DNA of 64,000 bases from CAYJAD01 sp964370675 (GCA_964370675.1 CAYJKC010000004.1:34735-98734); one strand, 5' to 3'; counted from the first letter of the stretch, positions 1 through 9,177 are shown. The notes: a model not told the origin generated them from the sequence alone. Made by a program: numbers and translations.

Positions 1-67
1 AACGACGGGTTTGGTGACCAAAGTGCACGCCCGTTTCCAGCATTTGCTTCATGCTGACATAAGCCAT
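1..67 (-). CDS. rpsB: 30S ribosomal protein S2, N-terminal fragment
   Basis: Reading the minus strand from 67 gives MAYVSMKQMLETGVHFGHQT and then RR before the window ends. This is the N-terminus of ribosomal protein S2, including the conserved LLExGVHFGHQTRR block. A GGAGG ribosome binding site sits 7 bases before the ATG. Only 22 codons are present because the gene runs off the left edge. S2 is an essential small-subunit protein. Confidence 0.93.
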   Translation of the reverse strand, partial: MAYVSMKQMLETGVHFGHQTRR

Positions 68-116
68 AATATCCTCCAAAAAGGGTTTTGCTTCCACCCT
101 AGCCCAGACCTTACTA

Positions 117-157
117 CTCGATATGCATATATTTTACCCCATGTAAAATACATCGAG
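117..157 (-). promoter_or_regulatory. structured hairpin in the rpsB 5' leader
   Basis: On the minus strand the arms CTCGAT (157-152) and ATCGAG (122-117) pair. Inside them GTATTTTAC pairs with GTAAAATAT around a short GGG-containing loop, leaving an ATGCAT bulge. The hairpin lies 50 bases upstream of the rpsB start. A structured leader fits autogenous control by a ribosomal protein, but no known leader family was recognised. Confidence 0.4.
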
Positions 158-200
158 CACCCTAAGGACGCTGCTAAGATGTGCTTAGTTAAGAGCGGGT

Positions 201-229
201 TTATTATCTGAAATTTTAACAATTGGCAA
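201..229 (-). promoter_or_regulatory. possible sigma-70 promoter for rpsB
   Basis: On the minus strand TTGCCA (229-224) is followed after 17 bases by TAATAA (206-201). Both are imperfect matches to -35 and -10. The position would give a leader of about 130 bases containing the hairpin at 117-157. Confidence 0.3.
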
Positions 230-381
230 GTGTTTTCTAGTAAATAAAATGAAATTTACCATACATTACGTATTATTCTCATTTACATTAAATTGCACTG
301 TTATATTTTGCTTAACAAAAGTTATTACAAAAGATGAGCTATAAGACCTTTATAAACAGCATAAAAATACATTTAAAAGCA

Positions 382-409
382 ACAAGGTCGGTATGAGGAC
401 CGACCTTGT
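382..409 (-). terminator. terminator after the ZraP-like gene
   Basis: A perfect 11-bp inverted repeat (ACAAGGTCGGT and its complement) with a 6-base loop lies 110 bases past the stop of the gene at 520-1002. On the minus strand it is followed by a short T-rich tract. Confidence 0.6.
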
Positions 410-519
410 AGTTTGTTGGTTGAGGAGAGGAGGAGGTTTTTGTTAATGTCCTGCGGTGGATGAGCCGCATTTCCGTATATGTTAAGGCGTGGATGGACGC
501 CATTGGGGGTTAAGTGTTT

Positions 520-1002
520 TTATGAATCTTGACCATGCTTTTTGCCATGTCCCATGCCCTTACCATGTCCCATGCCTTTGCCCTTACCCATGCCATCGCC
601 GTGACCATAGTTGCTAAATTTGTGGGTTCCAGGCTCAAGACCTAATGCTTTGTCTAATTCAGCACCAAGCTTATCTTTTTCTTCACGAAGTTGTCTGCGC
701 AACTCTACTAATTCATTAGAAGCCTTGGTGACAAGCGATACATCAGGGTTAGATGCATTTTGTAACGCTTCAAGCTCTTGTTTTTTCACGAACATCTTTT
801 CTTTAATGGGTGTAGTAACTTTTTCACTATCTTCAACAAGTTTATTAATTGCAGCACGTTGTTCCGTTGTCATTTCTTGCATAGCTTTACCATGTCCGCC
901 TGAATATGGGCAACCACGAGCTTCAGCGTCACTTGTAAAAACCATATTGCCTGCTAACAAAGTTAAAGCCAGAGCGGGAACTATCATTTTATATTTTCTC
1001 AT
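520..1002 (-). CDS. ZraP/Spy-like periplasmic metal-binding stress protein
   Basis: 160 residues with an N-terminal signal peptide (about 1-28, ending near SDAEA). A helical middle carries an LTxxQ-like motif (MTTEQRAAINKL), typical of the CpxP/Spy/ZraP family. From about residue 132 the tail is very rich in Gly, His, Lys and Met (repeated MGHGKG), a likely zinc or copper site. ZraP proteins act as periplasmic metal-dependent chaperones and are induced by the ZraSR two-component system. That pair is encoded next door, and this gene has a consensus sigma-54 promoter. AAGGAG precedes the ATG. Metal specificity is inferred. Confidence 0.82.
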   Translation of the reverse strand: MRKYKMIVPALALTLLAGNMVFTSDAEARGCPYSGGHGKAMQEMTTEQRAAINKLVEDSEKVTTPIKEKMFVKKQELEALQNASNPDVSLVTKASNELVELRRQLREEKDKLGAELDKALGLEPGTHKFSNYGHGDGMGKGKGMGHGKGMGHGKKHGQDS

Positions 1003-1044
1003 TTTGAACTCCTTAAAAATTTATTCAAGCTATGCCTCTTATTA

Positions 1045-1059
1045 GCAAGTGCCGTGCCA
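1045..1059 (-). promoter_or_regulatory. sigma-54 (-24/-12) promoter for the ZraP-like gene
   Basis: On the minus strand TGGCAC (1059-1054), 5 bases, then TTGC (1048-1045) matches the sigma-54 consensus TGGCAC-N5-TTGC exactly, with GG and GC 10 bases apart. It lies 43 bases upstream of the ATG at 1002. The adjacent response regulator is a sigma-54 activator. Confidence 0.82.
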
Positions 1060-1353
1060 AAACATATTCTCAGCTTAATACCCTAATATTATTAAATAAA
1101 ATTTTATTGCCCTTAATTTGAGCATGTAAAATTCTTATACAGGCATAAATTTTAGCTACTAAAAAATTATGCAGGTGTTTATTTTTTATACAGTCATATA
1201 TGGAGTACAGTGAGTAATTATAATGACGCAAATCTTCTTGATGTATAAAAGTGGTTTTGAACTTAATCAAATTGATGACAAAGCACATAAAGTAGAGTTT
1301 GCTTACCCTAAACTTGATTATAAAAGCATGTTAACTTTACTCATATTACAAAA

Positions 1354-1390
1354 CAAAACAGGGTCAAAGACTTGCTTCGACCCTGTTTTG
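1354..1390 (-). terminator. terminator after the second ZraP-like gene
   Basis: A perfect 12-bp inverted repeat (CAAAACAGGGTC at 1354-1365, complement at 1379-1390) with a 13-base loop. It lies 65 bases past the stop at 1455. The A/T ends would act as a U tract in either direction. The rest of the 1003-1454 gap holds the sigma-54 promoter at 1045-1059 and otherwise AT-rich DNA. Confidence 0.65.
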
Positions 1391-1454
1391 TGATGTTTGA
1401 TATAAAAACTTTTAATAAAACATTGATGGCACACTGTTTAGCAATTTGTTAGCT

Positions 1455-1907
1455 CTATTGCTCGCCATGGTGTGGTATAGGTTTAATATGCTTATGAAAT
1501 TTCACACTATCTTGTGAGACATCCTTACCAAGATGCGCACTACTTCGACCACGATATGCCCGTATAGAAACACCAACTTCTTGCATGAGACGATTATCTA
1601 ATGTCTTTAATTCATGGCGCAAAACTTCGCGTGCTTGTTGTAACTCTTGCCCAAGTCTAGCTAGGGTTTGTTCATCATCGGTCTTAGAAAAGCAAAATTC
1701 TTCCAAAGCATCAATTTTAGCACGCACTTCCTTACGTAATTCTTTAATACGAGGATGTGCTTGCCTAATAATATCTCGTGCTTTTTCTTGCTGTTCAGCA
1801 CTTAACTCCTGACTCCAACGCGCAGCATTGTTATCTTGAACATTACCAACGCTTGGTATTAAAATAAAAATACCTATGATTAGTAATATATATATATTGC
1901 GTTGCAT
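1455..1907 (-). CDS. second ZraP/Spy-family periplasmic protein
   Basis: 150 residues from the ATG at 1907, chosen because GGAG lies 7 bases upstream; an in-frame TTG sits 12 bases further out. There is a hydrophobic signal segment (about 1-22), then a helical region with ELSAEQQEKARDII, the LTxxQ-like motif of the Spy/CpxP/ZraP fold. It continues with charged helices and a short His-rich end (KFHKHIKPIPHHGEQ). It is a diverged paralogue of the gene at 520-1002. It is transcribed away from zraS and has its own sigma-54 promoter at 2063-2077, so it probably belongs to the same metal or envelope-stress regulon. Confidence 0.72.
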   Translation of the reverse strand: MQRNIYILLIIGIFILIPSVGNVQDNNAARWSQELSAEQQEKARDIIRQAHPRIKELRKEVRAKIDALEEFCFSKTDDEQTLARLGQELQQAREVLRHELKTLDNRLMQEVGVSIRAYRGRSSAHLGKDVSQDSVKFHKHIKPIPHHGEQ

Positions 1908-2062
1908 GATTTTCTCCAAAACTTCCTATGCTGTGCTTTAAGTCGGTGCACAGGTCACATAAAAAGATTATACTTAAAAGTCGAGTAAAAAATTTATGTT
2001 GTATTAGTACTGTATGCACAATTATACGCCAATTGTATTTTACTTGTTTTTTCAACAATGAT

Positions 2063-2077
2063 GCAAAAAATATGCCA
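2063..2077 (-). promoter_or_regulatory. sigma-54 promoter for the second ZraP-like gene
   Basis: On the minus strand TGGCAT (2077-2072), 5 bases, then TTGC (2066-2063). This keeps the diagnostic GG-N10-GC spacing and differs from consensus at one base. It gives a leader of about 145 bases to the ATG at 1907. Confidence 0.65.
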
Positions 2078-2137
2078 AATTTCAACAATAATTCATTTCT
2101 GCTTGTATAAAATAGCTGCTGAGTTTATATATTATGT

Positions 2138-3643
2138 ATGGCACAAAATAATACTAATAAGGTTAGCACATTTTTTAGCCGCATTAAGGCAGACACATTG
2201 CCTTCTTGGCGTTTAAATTTAGGAGCTGCAGCAGTTTTATTAGTAGTTGTCATTGGCATTACAACTCTTTCTATAGAACAAAGTGAAACCACTATGGTGC
2301 GGTTATTGGTAGGTGAAGGTTCAGCCCTTATACAAGCAGTAGAAGGTAGCGTGCGTATGGGCATGGGACAGCGTGATGCTGTGCAATTGCAAAGAAATTT
2401 ACAAGAGCTTGCCAGTGCCGATGTACGCTTTATTGCCATTACCATGCCCGATGGAACTATACTTGCTCATAGTAATCCTAAACGTTTAGGCGAAATTTTA
2501 GAAATAAATGGACAAGAAGCCTCTGTTGAAATTCTTGATGAATTATCACAATGGACTGATGATATGCCAGTGCGCTGGTTTATTGCCAATATGTATGAAG
2601 AAAGTACATTTGTGGTTTACCGTGAATTTATGCCAAGAGGTGAGCGTAAAAGAAAAAGAGACAAAATGCCAAGCATGCGCTTGCCAAGGCTAGGCTTTGA
2701 TAAACAAAGCCTAGCACCATTAAGGCGTGAAGACACACTAACCCAACCTCTAATTTTTTTAGGGCTTAACATTGGTCCTTTTGAAGAAAGCAAAGCCCAA
2801 GACCGCACGCACTTTTTTGCTTTAGCCGGTGGTGGATTTCTTGTGGGCATGGCTTTGTTATTAAGTCTTTTTTATGCTCAACGAGCACGAGAATCACGTC
2901 GCCGCCAAGATTTTGCTGAAGGGCAAGTGCGTGAACTTGAAGAAGAAATGCGCCGCAAAGAAAAAATGGCTGCTATTGGTAACCTAGCCGCTGGTGTCGC
3001 CCATGAAATACGCAATCCTTTAAGCTCCATTAAGGGCTATGCTACTTATTTTGGTCAACGCTTTCCCGAAGATAGCGAGGATAGAAAGGCAGCTCATGTT
3101 ATGGTGCGTGAAGTTGAACGCCTAAATCGAGTTATTACAGATTTAATTGGTTTATCACGCCCTACTGATGTGCGTGCCATACCCACTGATATTTGCCTGG
3201 TTTTAGAGCATACCACACAACTTTTACGCCAAGATGCTGAAAAAAACAAAATATCATTACATTTGCGCAAACCCAAAAAACATTTACCACTAGTGCTTTT
3301 AGATAGTGACCGCTTTGGTCAAGCTCTTCTAAATGTGTGTTTAAATGCTATGGAGGCCATGCCTCAAGGTGGGGAAATTGTTATCACTCTATATACTAAA
3401 AATAAACGTTTCGTATGTATTGAAGTGCGCGACAATGGGCTTGGCATAGAAGAAAAAAATCTTAGTCATATCTTTGACCCCTACTTTACCACTAAGGGGC
3501 AAGGTACTGGTCTTGGTCTTGCTACGGTTCATAAAATTATTGAAGCGCATGATGGTGAAATATCAGTTGAATCAAAGCATCACACCCAACACAAACACTC
3601 AGGCACAACATTTAATATACTTATACCAGTAGCCAAAGCATAA
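2138..3643 (+). CDS. zraS: sensor histidine kinase, ZraS type
   Basis: 501 residues. TM1 is at about 27-47, then a periplasmic sensor region of about 180 residues, then TM2 at about 226-246. A coiled linker leads to the HisKA domain with H-box AGVAHEIRNPLSS (phospho-acceptor His289). The HATPase has an N box (NVCLNAMEAM), G1 (DNGLGIEE) and G2 (GTGLGLATVHKI). This is the layout of NtrB/ZraS-type kinases that partner sigma-54 response regulators. The regulator gene starts 11 bases downstream. The divergent ZraP-like gene suggests sensing of zinc or another envelope stress; the true ligand is not shown. No PAS domain is obvious. Confidence 0.85.
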   Translation: MAQNNTNKVSTFFSRIKADTLPSWRLNLGAAAVLLVVVIGITTLSIEQSETTMVRLLVGEGSALIQAVEGSVRMGMGQRDAVQLQRNLQELASADVRFIAITMPDGTILAHSNPKRLGEILEINGQEASVEILDELSQWTDDMPVRWFIANMYEESTFVVYREFMPRGERKRKRDKMPSMRLPRLGFDKQSLAPLRREDTLTQPLIFLGLNIGPFEESKAQDRTHFFALAGGGFLVGMALLLSLFYAQRARESRRRQDFAEGQVRELEEEMRRKEKMAAIGNLAAGVAHEIRNPLSSIKGYATYFGQRFPEDSEDRKAAHVMVREVERLNRVITDLIGLSRPTDVRAIPTDICLVLEHTTQLLRQDAEKNKISLHLRKPKKHLPLVLLDSDRFGQALLNVCLNAMEAMPQGGEIVITLYTKNKRFVCIEVRDNGLGIEEKNLSHIFDPYFTTKGQGTGLGLATVHKIIEAHDGEISVESKHHTQHKHSGTTFNILIPVAKA

Positions 3644-3653
3644 GGAGATATAA

Positions 3654-5024
3654 ATGACCAACCAAGCTTCTATTCTTGTAGTTGACGATGATGAAGCTCA
3701 TCGCCATATGCTGCGCATGATGATTAGCTCATGGGGTTACAGAGTACATGAAGCCGATGATGGAGACACAGCCATTGCCGCCGTGCAAGAACAATCATTT
3801 GATGCTGTATTAACCGACGTGCGCATGGCACGCATGGACGGCATTGATGCATTACGAGGTATTTTAGAATTTAATCCAGCCTTACCGGTTATCATTATGA
3901 CAGCTTATTCTTCTGTAGAAACTGCCGTTGAAGCCTTGCGCCTTGGAGCATATGATTACCTTATAAAACCTTTAGACTTTGACGTGTTAAAACATAGCCT
4001 CGCCCGTGCATTAGAACATAGCAGGCTTTGTGTTGAGAATAGAGAACTACGCCGCCAACTAACTGAATCTTCTTCTGTACCAGGTATATTAGGACGCAGT
4101 AAAATTATGGAAGATATGCAACAAATGATTTTAACCGTGGCTCCAGCTGAAGCAACAGTTTTAATTAATGGCGAATCAGGCACCGGTAAAGAATTAGTTG
4201 CGCGTGCCATACATAGTGGTAGCCTACGTGCCGACAAACCGCTAGTCACAGTTAACTGTGCAGCTTTAGCAGAAAATTTACTGGAGTCAGAACTTTTTGG
4301 GCATGAGCGTGGTGCGTTTACTGGAGCGGATAAAAAGCGCGAAGGTCGCTTTATGCAAGCCCATGGTGGAACTTTATTTTTGGATGAAATTGGCGAAATG
4401 CCCTTGGTTTTGCAAGCAAAATTACTTAGAGCATTACAAGAAGGAGAAGTGCAGCGCGTAGGCTCTGACACTCCTATAACAGTTGATGTGCGTATCATTG
4501 CTGCCACCAACCGCAATTTACTACAAGAAGTTAAGGATAAAAACTTTCGCGAAGACTTATACTTTAGACTCAATGTTATTAGTATTGACGTACCAAGTTT
4601 ACGCCACCGTAAAGAGGATATACCACTACTGGCAGCTTTTTTTGTTGAAAAATTTGCTCAGCGCAATCGTAAAAGTATTAAAGGATTTTTGCCCCAAGCC
4701 TTGGACGCCATGTTGCGCTACTCTTGGCAGGGCAATGTTAGAGAATTAGAAAATGTGGTAGAGCGTGCTGTTATCTTGTGCCAAGGAGATATGATTAGCG
4801 AAAATGAGTTGCCTAACAGTGTCACTAATATTTCTAGCGTTGCCATGACAAGCAAGCCACAAGAGTGCTCGTTATCAGGTTTATCTCTTGACGAAGTAGA
4901 ATGCCTTGCCATTACACAAACCTTAGAAGCTGTAGAAGATAACAAAAGTGAAGCCGCCCGCAGACTTGGCATTACCCGTGCCACCTTGCATAATAAACTT
5001 AAAAAATATGGGCTTGATACATAA
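3654..5024 (+). CDS. zraR: sigma-54-dependent response regulator, ZraR type
   Basis: 456 residues in three domains. The receiver (1-120) has acidic DDDE at 11-14, phospho-acceptor Asp55 in LTDVRM, and Lys in LIKPLDF. The AAA+ domain (about 145-380) has Walker A GESGTGKE (173-180), the sigma-54-contacting GAFTGA loop and Walker B TLFLDEIGE. The C-terminal Fis-type helix-turn-helix is NKSEAARRLGITRATLHNKL. An AGGAG site precedes the ATG. It should activate the two sigma-54 promoters found upstream of the ZraP-like genes. No ATPase or DNA-binding motif is missing. Confidence 0.9.
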   Translation: MTNQASILVVDDDEAHRHMLRMMISSWGYRVHEADDGDTAIAAVQEQSFDAVLTDVRMARMDGIDALRGILEFNPALPVIIMTAYSSVETAVEALRLGAYDYLIKPLDFDVLKHSLARALEHSRLCVENRELRRQLTESSSVPGILGRSKIMEDMQQMILTVAPAEATVLINGESGTGKELVARAIHSGSLRADKPLVTVNCAALAENLLESELFGHERGAFTGADKKREGRFMQAHGGTLFLDEIGEMPLVLQAKLLRALQEGEVQRVGSDTPITVDVRIIAATNRNLLQEVKDKNFREDLYFRLNVISIDVPSLRHRKEDIPLLAAFFVEKFAQRNRKSIKGFLPQALDAMLRYSWQGNVRELENVVERAVILCQGDMISENELPNSVTNISSVAMTSKPQECSLSGLSLDEVECLAITQTLEAVEDNKSEAARRLGITRATLHNKLKKYGLDT

Positions 5025-5128
5025 AAATTTTATTAAACTTCACATTGTGACTTAAAAAAATTAAACTGCTAAAAAAGATTGAAACTATCACAAAGTCAAA
5101 ATAAAGCACAAATATATGAGGATGCATA

Positions 5129-6349
5129 ATGCCAAACTACCCCCTACATATACCCACAGCACATATTGATGTGCAAAATATTTGTCACAATTATAATATT
5201 TTAAGTTCACTATCTAAACTAGCTCAAGCAGAGGCAAATATGCCATTTGCCAAGGCAAGCCTGCCTGCTCCATTTGGATATAAGAATGAACAAGAGTTTA
5301 TATGGCCATCGCAATTAGCTGTTATCAAAGCTGATGCCTATGGGCATGGGCAGTTTGAAACTGCTAAAGCCCTCATACAAAATGGAGTACAAATGTTTGC
5401 CTCAGGCTCAGTGCAAGAATGTGCAGACATACGCCAACATTTTGATAATATGGTCATATTAAACTTGCTTGGGCCTATAAATGAACAGGACATAACTTTA
5501 TGCACAAAGCTTGGCATTATTCCTGTTATTCACAGTTTAGAGCAAATGCAACTTTTAAACCATGTGCGCACACCCATGCCCATAGCCCTAAAGTGCAATA
5601 CAGGTATGGCCAGACTTGGTTTTGAAGAGCAAGAACTTAACTTAGCCATTGAGCATTTAAAACAATTGCCACACATTACACCTGTGCTTGCTCTTTCTCA
5701 TTTGCATTCTGCTGATAGCCTACATATTGCAGAAGAAATAAAAACTCAAGGCACGCGCTTTGCTGCAATGCTTAAAATTTTGCGTGAGGAGTGGCCTTTT
5801 GTGGCAGCATCGTTAGGTAATTCAGCTGGAACTATGTTTGCCGAAGAAATTAAACAACACATAGGCGCGCATATTTGTCGGCCAGGCATTGCTCTTTATG
5901 GTGCCAACCCATTTTATGGAACTGACTTTGCCTCCAAAGCAGCAGGTCTTTTACCTGCGATGCGGGTTAGCACACCTGTACTTGGCACACGTAAGCTAGC
6001 TAAAGGACAAGGTATTGGCTATAGTCATACTTTTTTGGCCAAACAAGATTTACAAGTTGCTATTCTTGCCTGTGGCTATGCCGATGGCTATTCGCGCGGG
6101 CTTAGCAATAAGGGTGAAGTATGCATCGCCGGCAAGCGAGTTCACTTGGTTGGTCGAGTTTCCATGCAAATGATTGCCGCTGATATTAGCTTGCTAAATG
6201 ATACTCAACCAAAAATTGCATGGTTACTTGGTGGTCCCGATAAAGAAAGCTTGTGCTGTGAAGAATTGGCGGCAACGTGGGGAACTATTACCTATGAGGT
6301 GCTTTGTATCCTAGGTAATAACGTTCGCAACTATACAAAATTTAATTAA
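5129..6349 (+). CDS. alr: alanine racemase
   Basis: 406 residues. PLP-dependent interconversion of L- and D-alanine for peptidoglycan. The PLP lysine is Lys67 in AVIKADAYGHGQ. GNSAGTMF, GIALYGANP, GIGYSHTF (site of the catalytic Tyr), ACGYADGYSRGLSN and GRVSMQMI are all family blocks, and the C-terminus EVLCILGNNVRNY is typical. About 30 extra residues (roughly 25-60) lie between the first strand and the PLP lysine compared with ordinary Alr. The usual Asp of GRVSMDM is Gln here. A GAGG ribosome binding site lies 8 bases before the ATG. It stands alone between zraR and the flavoprotein. Confidence 0.9.
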   Translation: MPNYPLHIPTAHIDVQNICHNYNILSSLSKLAQAEANMPFAKASLPAPFGYKNEQEFIWPSQLAVIKADAYGHGQFETAKALIQNGVQMFASGSVQECADIRQHFDNMVILNLLGPINEQDITLCTKLGIIPVIHSLEQMQLLNHVRTPMPIALKCNTGMARLGFEEQELNLAIEHLKQLPHITPVLALSHLHSADSLHIAEEIKTQGTRFAAMLKILREEWPFVAASLGNSAGTMFAEEIKQHIGAHICRPGIALYGANPFYGTDFASKAAGLLPAMRVSTPVLGTRKLAKGQGIGYSHTFLAKQDLQVAILACGYADGYSRGLSNKGEVCIAGKRVHLVGRVSMQMIAADISLLNDTQPKIAWLLGGPDKESLCCEELAATWGTITYEVLCILGNNVRNYTKFN

Positions 6350-6452
6350 TTATAACAAGATGTTTTATAAAAAAACTTTTCTTGCAACCATGCAAAAAAT
6401 ATTCTATGAAGCTTTTATTAATGAGTCACAATCAACTTTAGCGAGGTAATAT

Positions 6453-7073
6453 ATGAAAGTTTTATTAATAAATGGTAGCCCACGCAAAAAAAGCTGTACT
6501 TTAACAGCTCTTAATGAAGTAGCCAAGGCTCTTGAAGCTTCTGGCATTGATAGTCATATCGTTAGCATTGGTTCTAAAACCATAAGGGGTTGCATAGCCT
6601 GTAATAAATGTATTGAAACTGGATATTGCATCTTTAAAGATGACCCTATCAATGAATGGATAGACATTATGAAAGAATGTGACGGACTAATCGTGGGATC
6701 TCCTGTATATTACGCTGCTCCAAATCCTTCGCTTTGTGCTGCTTTAGATAGAATGTTTTATTATAAGTCTGCTGATTATGCTTTTAAGCCTGGTGCTGCT
6801 GTAGTTAGTTGTAGGCGTGCCGGTTCAACAGCTGCTCTTGATTGCTTAAATAAATTTTTTACCATTGCACAAATGCCCATTGTTTCGTCACAATATTGGA
6901 ACATGGTGCATGGTAATACTCCAGAAGAAGTAGCAAACGACCTTGAAGGTTTACAAACTATGCGTGTATTAGGCAGAAATATGGCTTGGCTTTTAAAATG
7001 TATTGATGTGGCAAAAAATAGCGTTCCCTTACCTGAGCAAGAAGAGCGTTTTTGGACAAATTTTGTAAGATAG
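6453..7073 (+). CDS. iron-sulfur flavoprotein (Isf-like, FMN and 4Fe-4S)
   Basis: 206 residues with a flavodoxin-like fold. The FMN phosphate loop is at the N-terminus (INGSPRKKS). A compact cysteine motif GCIACNKCIETGYC (C-x2-C-x2-C-x5-C) matches the 4Fe-4S site of archaeal and clostridial iron-sulfur flavoproteins. GSPVYYAAPNPSLCAALDR is the second flavin-binding segment. Such proteins are common in strict anaerobes and carry electrons or reduce oxygen species; the substrate here is not known. GCGAGG precedes the ATG. It is monocistronic, with a hairpin downstream. Confidence 0.82.
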   Translation: MKVLLINGSPRKKSCTLTALNEVAKALEASGIDSHIVSIGSKTIRGCIACNKCIETGYCIFKDDPINEWIDIMKECDGLIVGSPVYYAAPNPSLCAALDRMFYYKSADYAFKPGAAVVSCRRAGSTAALDCLNKFFTIAQMPIVSSQYWNMVHGNTPEEVANDLEGLQTMRVLGRNMAWLLKCIDVAKNSVPLPEQEERFWTNFVR

Positions 7074-7085
7074 CTGTATTGACTG

Positions 7086-7122
7086 AAAGCCTACATGCAT
7101 ATAGGGTCTAGCCTATGGCTTT
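7086..7122 (+). terminator. hairpin after the flavoprotein gene
   Basis: AAAGCC (7086-7091) pairs with GGCTTT (7117-7122), and inside this ATAGG pairs with CCTAT, followed by TCATTTTAATT. The stem is bulged and the T tract weak, so this is a modest terminator candidate. Confidence 0.4.
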
Positions 7123-7202
7123 GTCATTTTAATTGTATGACTACATGAACATCATGCAGCATATTCACATGCATCCTAATATATAACCTTATATGATGGA
7201 GA

Positions 7203-8315
7203 GTGATGAACCAGCAAGTACCAATTATAGAATTACGCGACCTAGTTAAATGTTTTGACGAGCACGTGGCCTTAGATGGCATTAGTTTAAGTATCCACGA
7301 CGGAGAGTTTTTAACTCTGCTTGGTCCTTCTGGTTGTGGTAAGACAACTATGTTGCGTATTTTATCCGGCTTTGAAACTCCTGATAGTGGAACTGTGCAT
7401 ATTGCAGGTATAAATATGCATAACATTCCGCCCGAAGCAAGACAGGTAAATACTGTTTTTCAAAATTACGCCCTATTCCCACATATGAATGTCTTTGAAA
7501 ATGTAGCCTTTGGCTTACGTATGCAAAATCTAAACAAAGACATTATCAAAAAGAAAGTAGACGACGTTTTACATATGGTGCACCTTGAAGGATTGAGTAA
7601 ACGTAAACCATCCATGTTATCTGGAGGTCAACAACAACGTGTAGCTCTTGCCAGAGCCATTGTTAATGAACCACTGGTGTTATTGCTTGATGAACCATTT
7701 AGTGCCCTTGACTATAAACTACGCGCACAAATGCAGCGTGATATTAAGCAATTACAACGTAACCTTGGCATAACATTTATTTTTGTCACCCATGACCAAG
7801 AAGAAGCTTTTGCCATGTCTGACCGTGTAGTTGTCATGGATAATGGACATATTGCCCAAATGGGTACGCCACAAGATATTTATGAAGACCCAGCCAATAT
7901 GTATGTGGCAAAATTTGTTGGTGAAATCAATATTCTACCCGGTAAAATTCTTAAAAAACAAGAAGATAACATTTACGACGTATTAGTTCATAATACCATT
8001 TTCCCCGTACCAAGTAAGCGCGAATTTAGCCATGGAGATATGATTAAAGTTTTAGTGCGCCCTGAGGATTTACGAATTTATCACGAATTTGAAGAACGCC
8101 CTCCTGGTCCTACCCTACACGCATTTATTGAAGATAGTGTTTATAAAGGGGCAACTGTTGATATTCATATTAGCCTTAAAGAAGGTGGAGCGCCCTTGGT
8201 TGGTGCAGAGTTTTTTGATGAAGATGCTATAGATATTAACTATACCACCGGTGAACCTGTTTATGTAACTTGGGTTAGCGGTTGGGAGGTTATATTGCCA
8301 CATGAAGAAGACTAG
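7203..8315 (+). CDS. potA: spermidine/putrescine ABC transporter ATPase
   Basis: 370 residues. ATP-binding subunit of the PotABCD polyamine importer. Walker A GPSGCGKT (41-48), Q-loop VFQNYALFPH, signature LSGGQQQR (139-146), Walker B LLLDEPFSALD and switch His in FVTHDQEEA. The C-terminal third is a TOBE-type regulatory domain (RPEDLRIY onward). GGAG precedes the ATG. It is the first gene of a potABCD operon and overlaps potB by 14 bases. Confidence 0.95.
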   Translation: MMNQQVPIIELRDLVKCFDEHVALDGISLSIHDGEFLTLLGPSGCGKTTMLRILSGFETPDSGTVHIAGINMHNIPPEARQVNTVFQNYALFPHMNVFENVAFGLRMQNLNKDIIKKKVDDVLHMVHLEGLSKRKPSMLSGGQQQRVALARAIVNEPLVLLLDEPFSALDYKLRAQMQRDIKQLQRNLGITFIFVTHDQEEAFAMSDRVVVMDNGHIAQMGTPQDIYEDPANMYVAKFVGEINILPGKILKKQEDNIYDVLVHNTIFPVPSKREFSHGDMIKVLVRPEDLRIYHEFEERPPGPTLHAFIEDSVYKGATVDIHISLKEGGAPLVGAEFFDEDAIDINYTTGEPVYVTWVSGWEVILPHEED

Positions 8316-9177
8316 CGCACTTCGTCTTATTACCATTGCAACAACAGCACTTTGGCTAAGTATTTTTGTACTTTTGCCAAATCTTGGGCTTTTAGTTATG
8401 ACCGTGCTTGAACGCGGAGAAAATGACTTTGTCGTGCCCATTTTTACCTTACAAAATTATCTAAATCTCTTTGATCCTAAATACACAATTATTCTTTGGG
8501 AATCATTTTGGATTGCCGCAGCAAGTACATTTATTTGCTTGCTTATTGGCTATCCTTTTGCAGTGTGCATGGCAAAAGCCAGTGAAAGAGTAAAGCCATG
8601 GCTTATGCTTTTAATTATTATACCATTTTGGACCAATTCACTCATTAGAACCTATGCCCTTATTGCACTATTAAAAGCCAATGGCATTATAAGTTCATTG
8701 CTTATGTGGTTAGGCATAACCTCAGAACCTATATCTTTAATGTACGGCAACTTTGCAGTGTTTTCTGGCATTGTATATACATTTTTGCCATTTATGATTT
8801 TACCCCTCTATGCCAGCATTGAAAAACTAGACCCGCGTATGGGTGAAGCGGCTCGCGATCTTGGAGCTGGTTCTGTGCGTACTTTTTGGCATATTACCTT
8901 ACCCTTGACGCTACCAGGTATTATTGCAGGCAGCATGCTAGTTTTTCTACCCTCCCTAGGAGCATTTTATATACCTGAAATATTAGGTGGAGCTAAGAGC
9001 TTGTTACTTGGTAACTTTATTAAAAATCAATTCTTAGTGGCGCGCGACTGGCCGCTTGGAGCTGCTGCCAGCACTTTTTTAAGTATTTTATTGATACTTA
9101 TGCTTGGTATTTATCGCTTAAGCACCATGCGCCTAGCTCAAAATCAACACAATAAATATATACAGGAAGGTATGTAA
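8302..9177 (+). CDS. potB: spermidine/putrescine ABC transporter permease PotB
   Basis: 291 residues with six predicted membrane helices. The EAA loop (EAARDLGAGSVRTFWHITLPLTLPGI) contacts the PotA ATPase. It overlaps both neighbours (14 bases with potA, 1 base with potC), indicating translational coupling. Length and order match the PotB family. Confidence 0.94.
   Translation: MKKTSALRLITIATTALWLSIFVLLPNLGLLVMTVLERGENDFVVPIFTLQNYLNLFDPKYTIILWESFWIAAASTFICLLIGYPFAVCMAKASERVKPWLMLLIIIPFWTNSLIRTYALIALLKANGIISSLLMWLGITSEPISLMYGNFAVFSGIVYTFLPFMILPLYASIEKLDPRMGEAARDLGAGSVRTFWHITLPLTLPGIIAGSMLVFLPSLGAFYIPEILGGAKSLLLGNFIKNQFLVARDWPLGAAASTFLSILLILMLGIYRLSTMRLAQNQHNKYIQEGM

Noticed and set aside
11..211. 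66-codon plus-strand frame at the left edge
   Set aside because: It is antisense to the start of rpsB and its leader.
1070..1288. 72-codon minus-strand reading frame
   Set aside because: AT-rich, no ribosome binding site, no recognisable sequence; lies in the promoter region of the ZraP-like gene.
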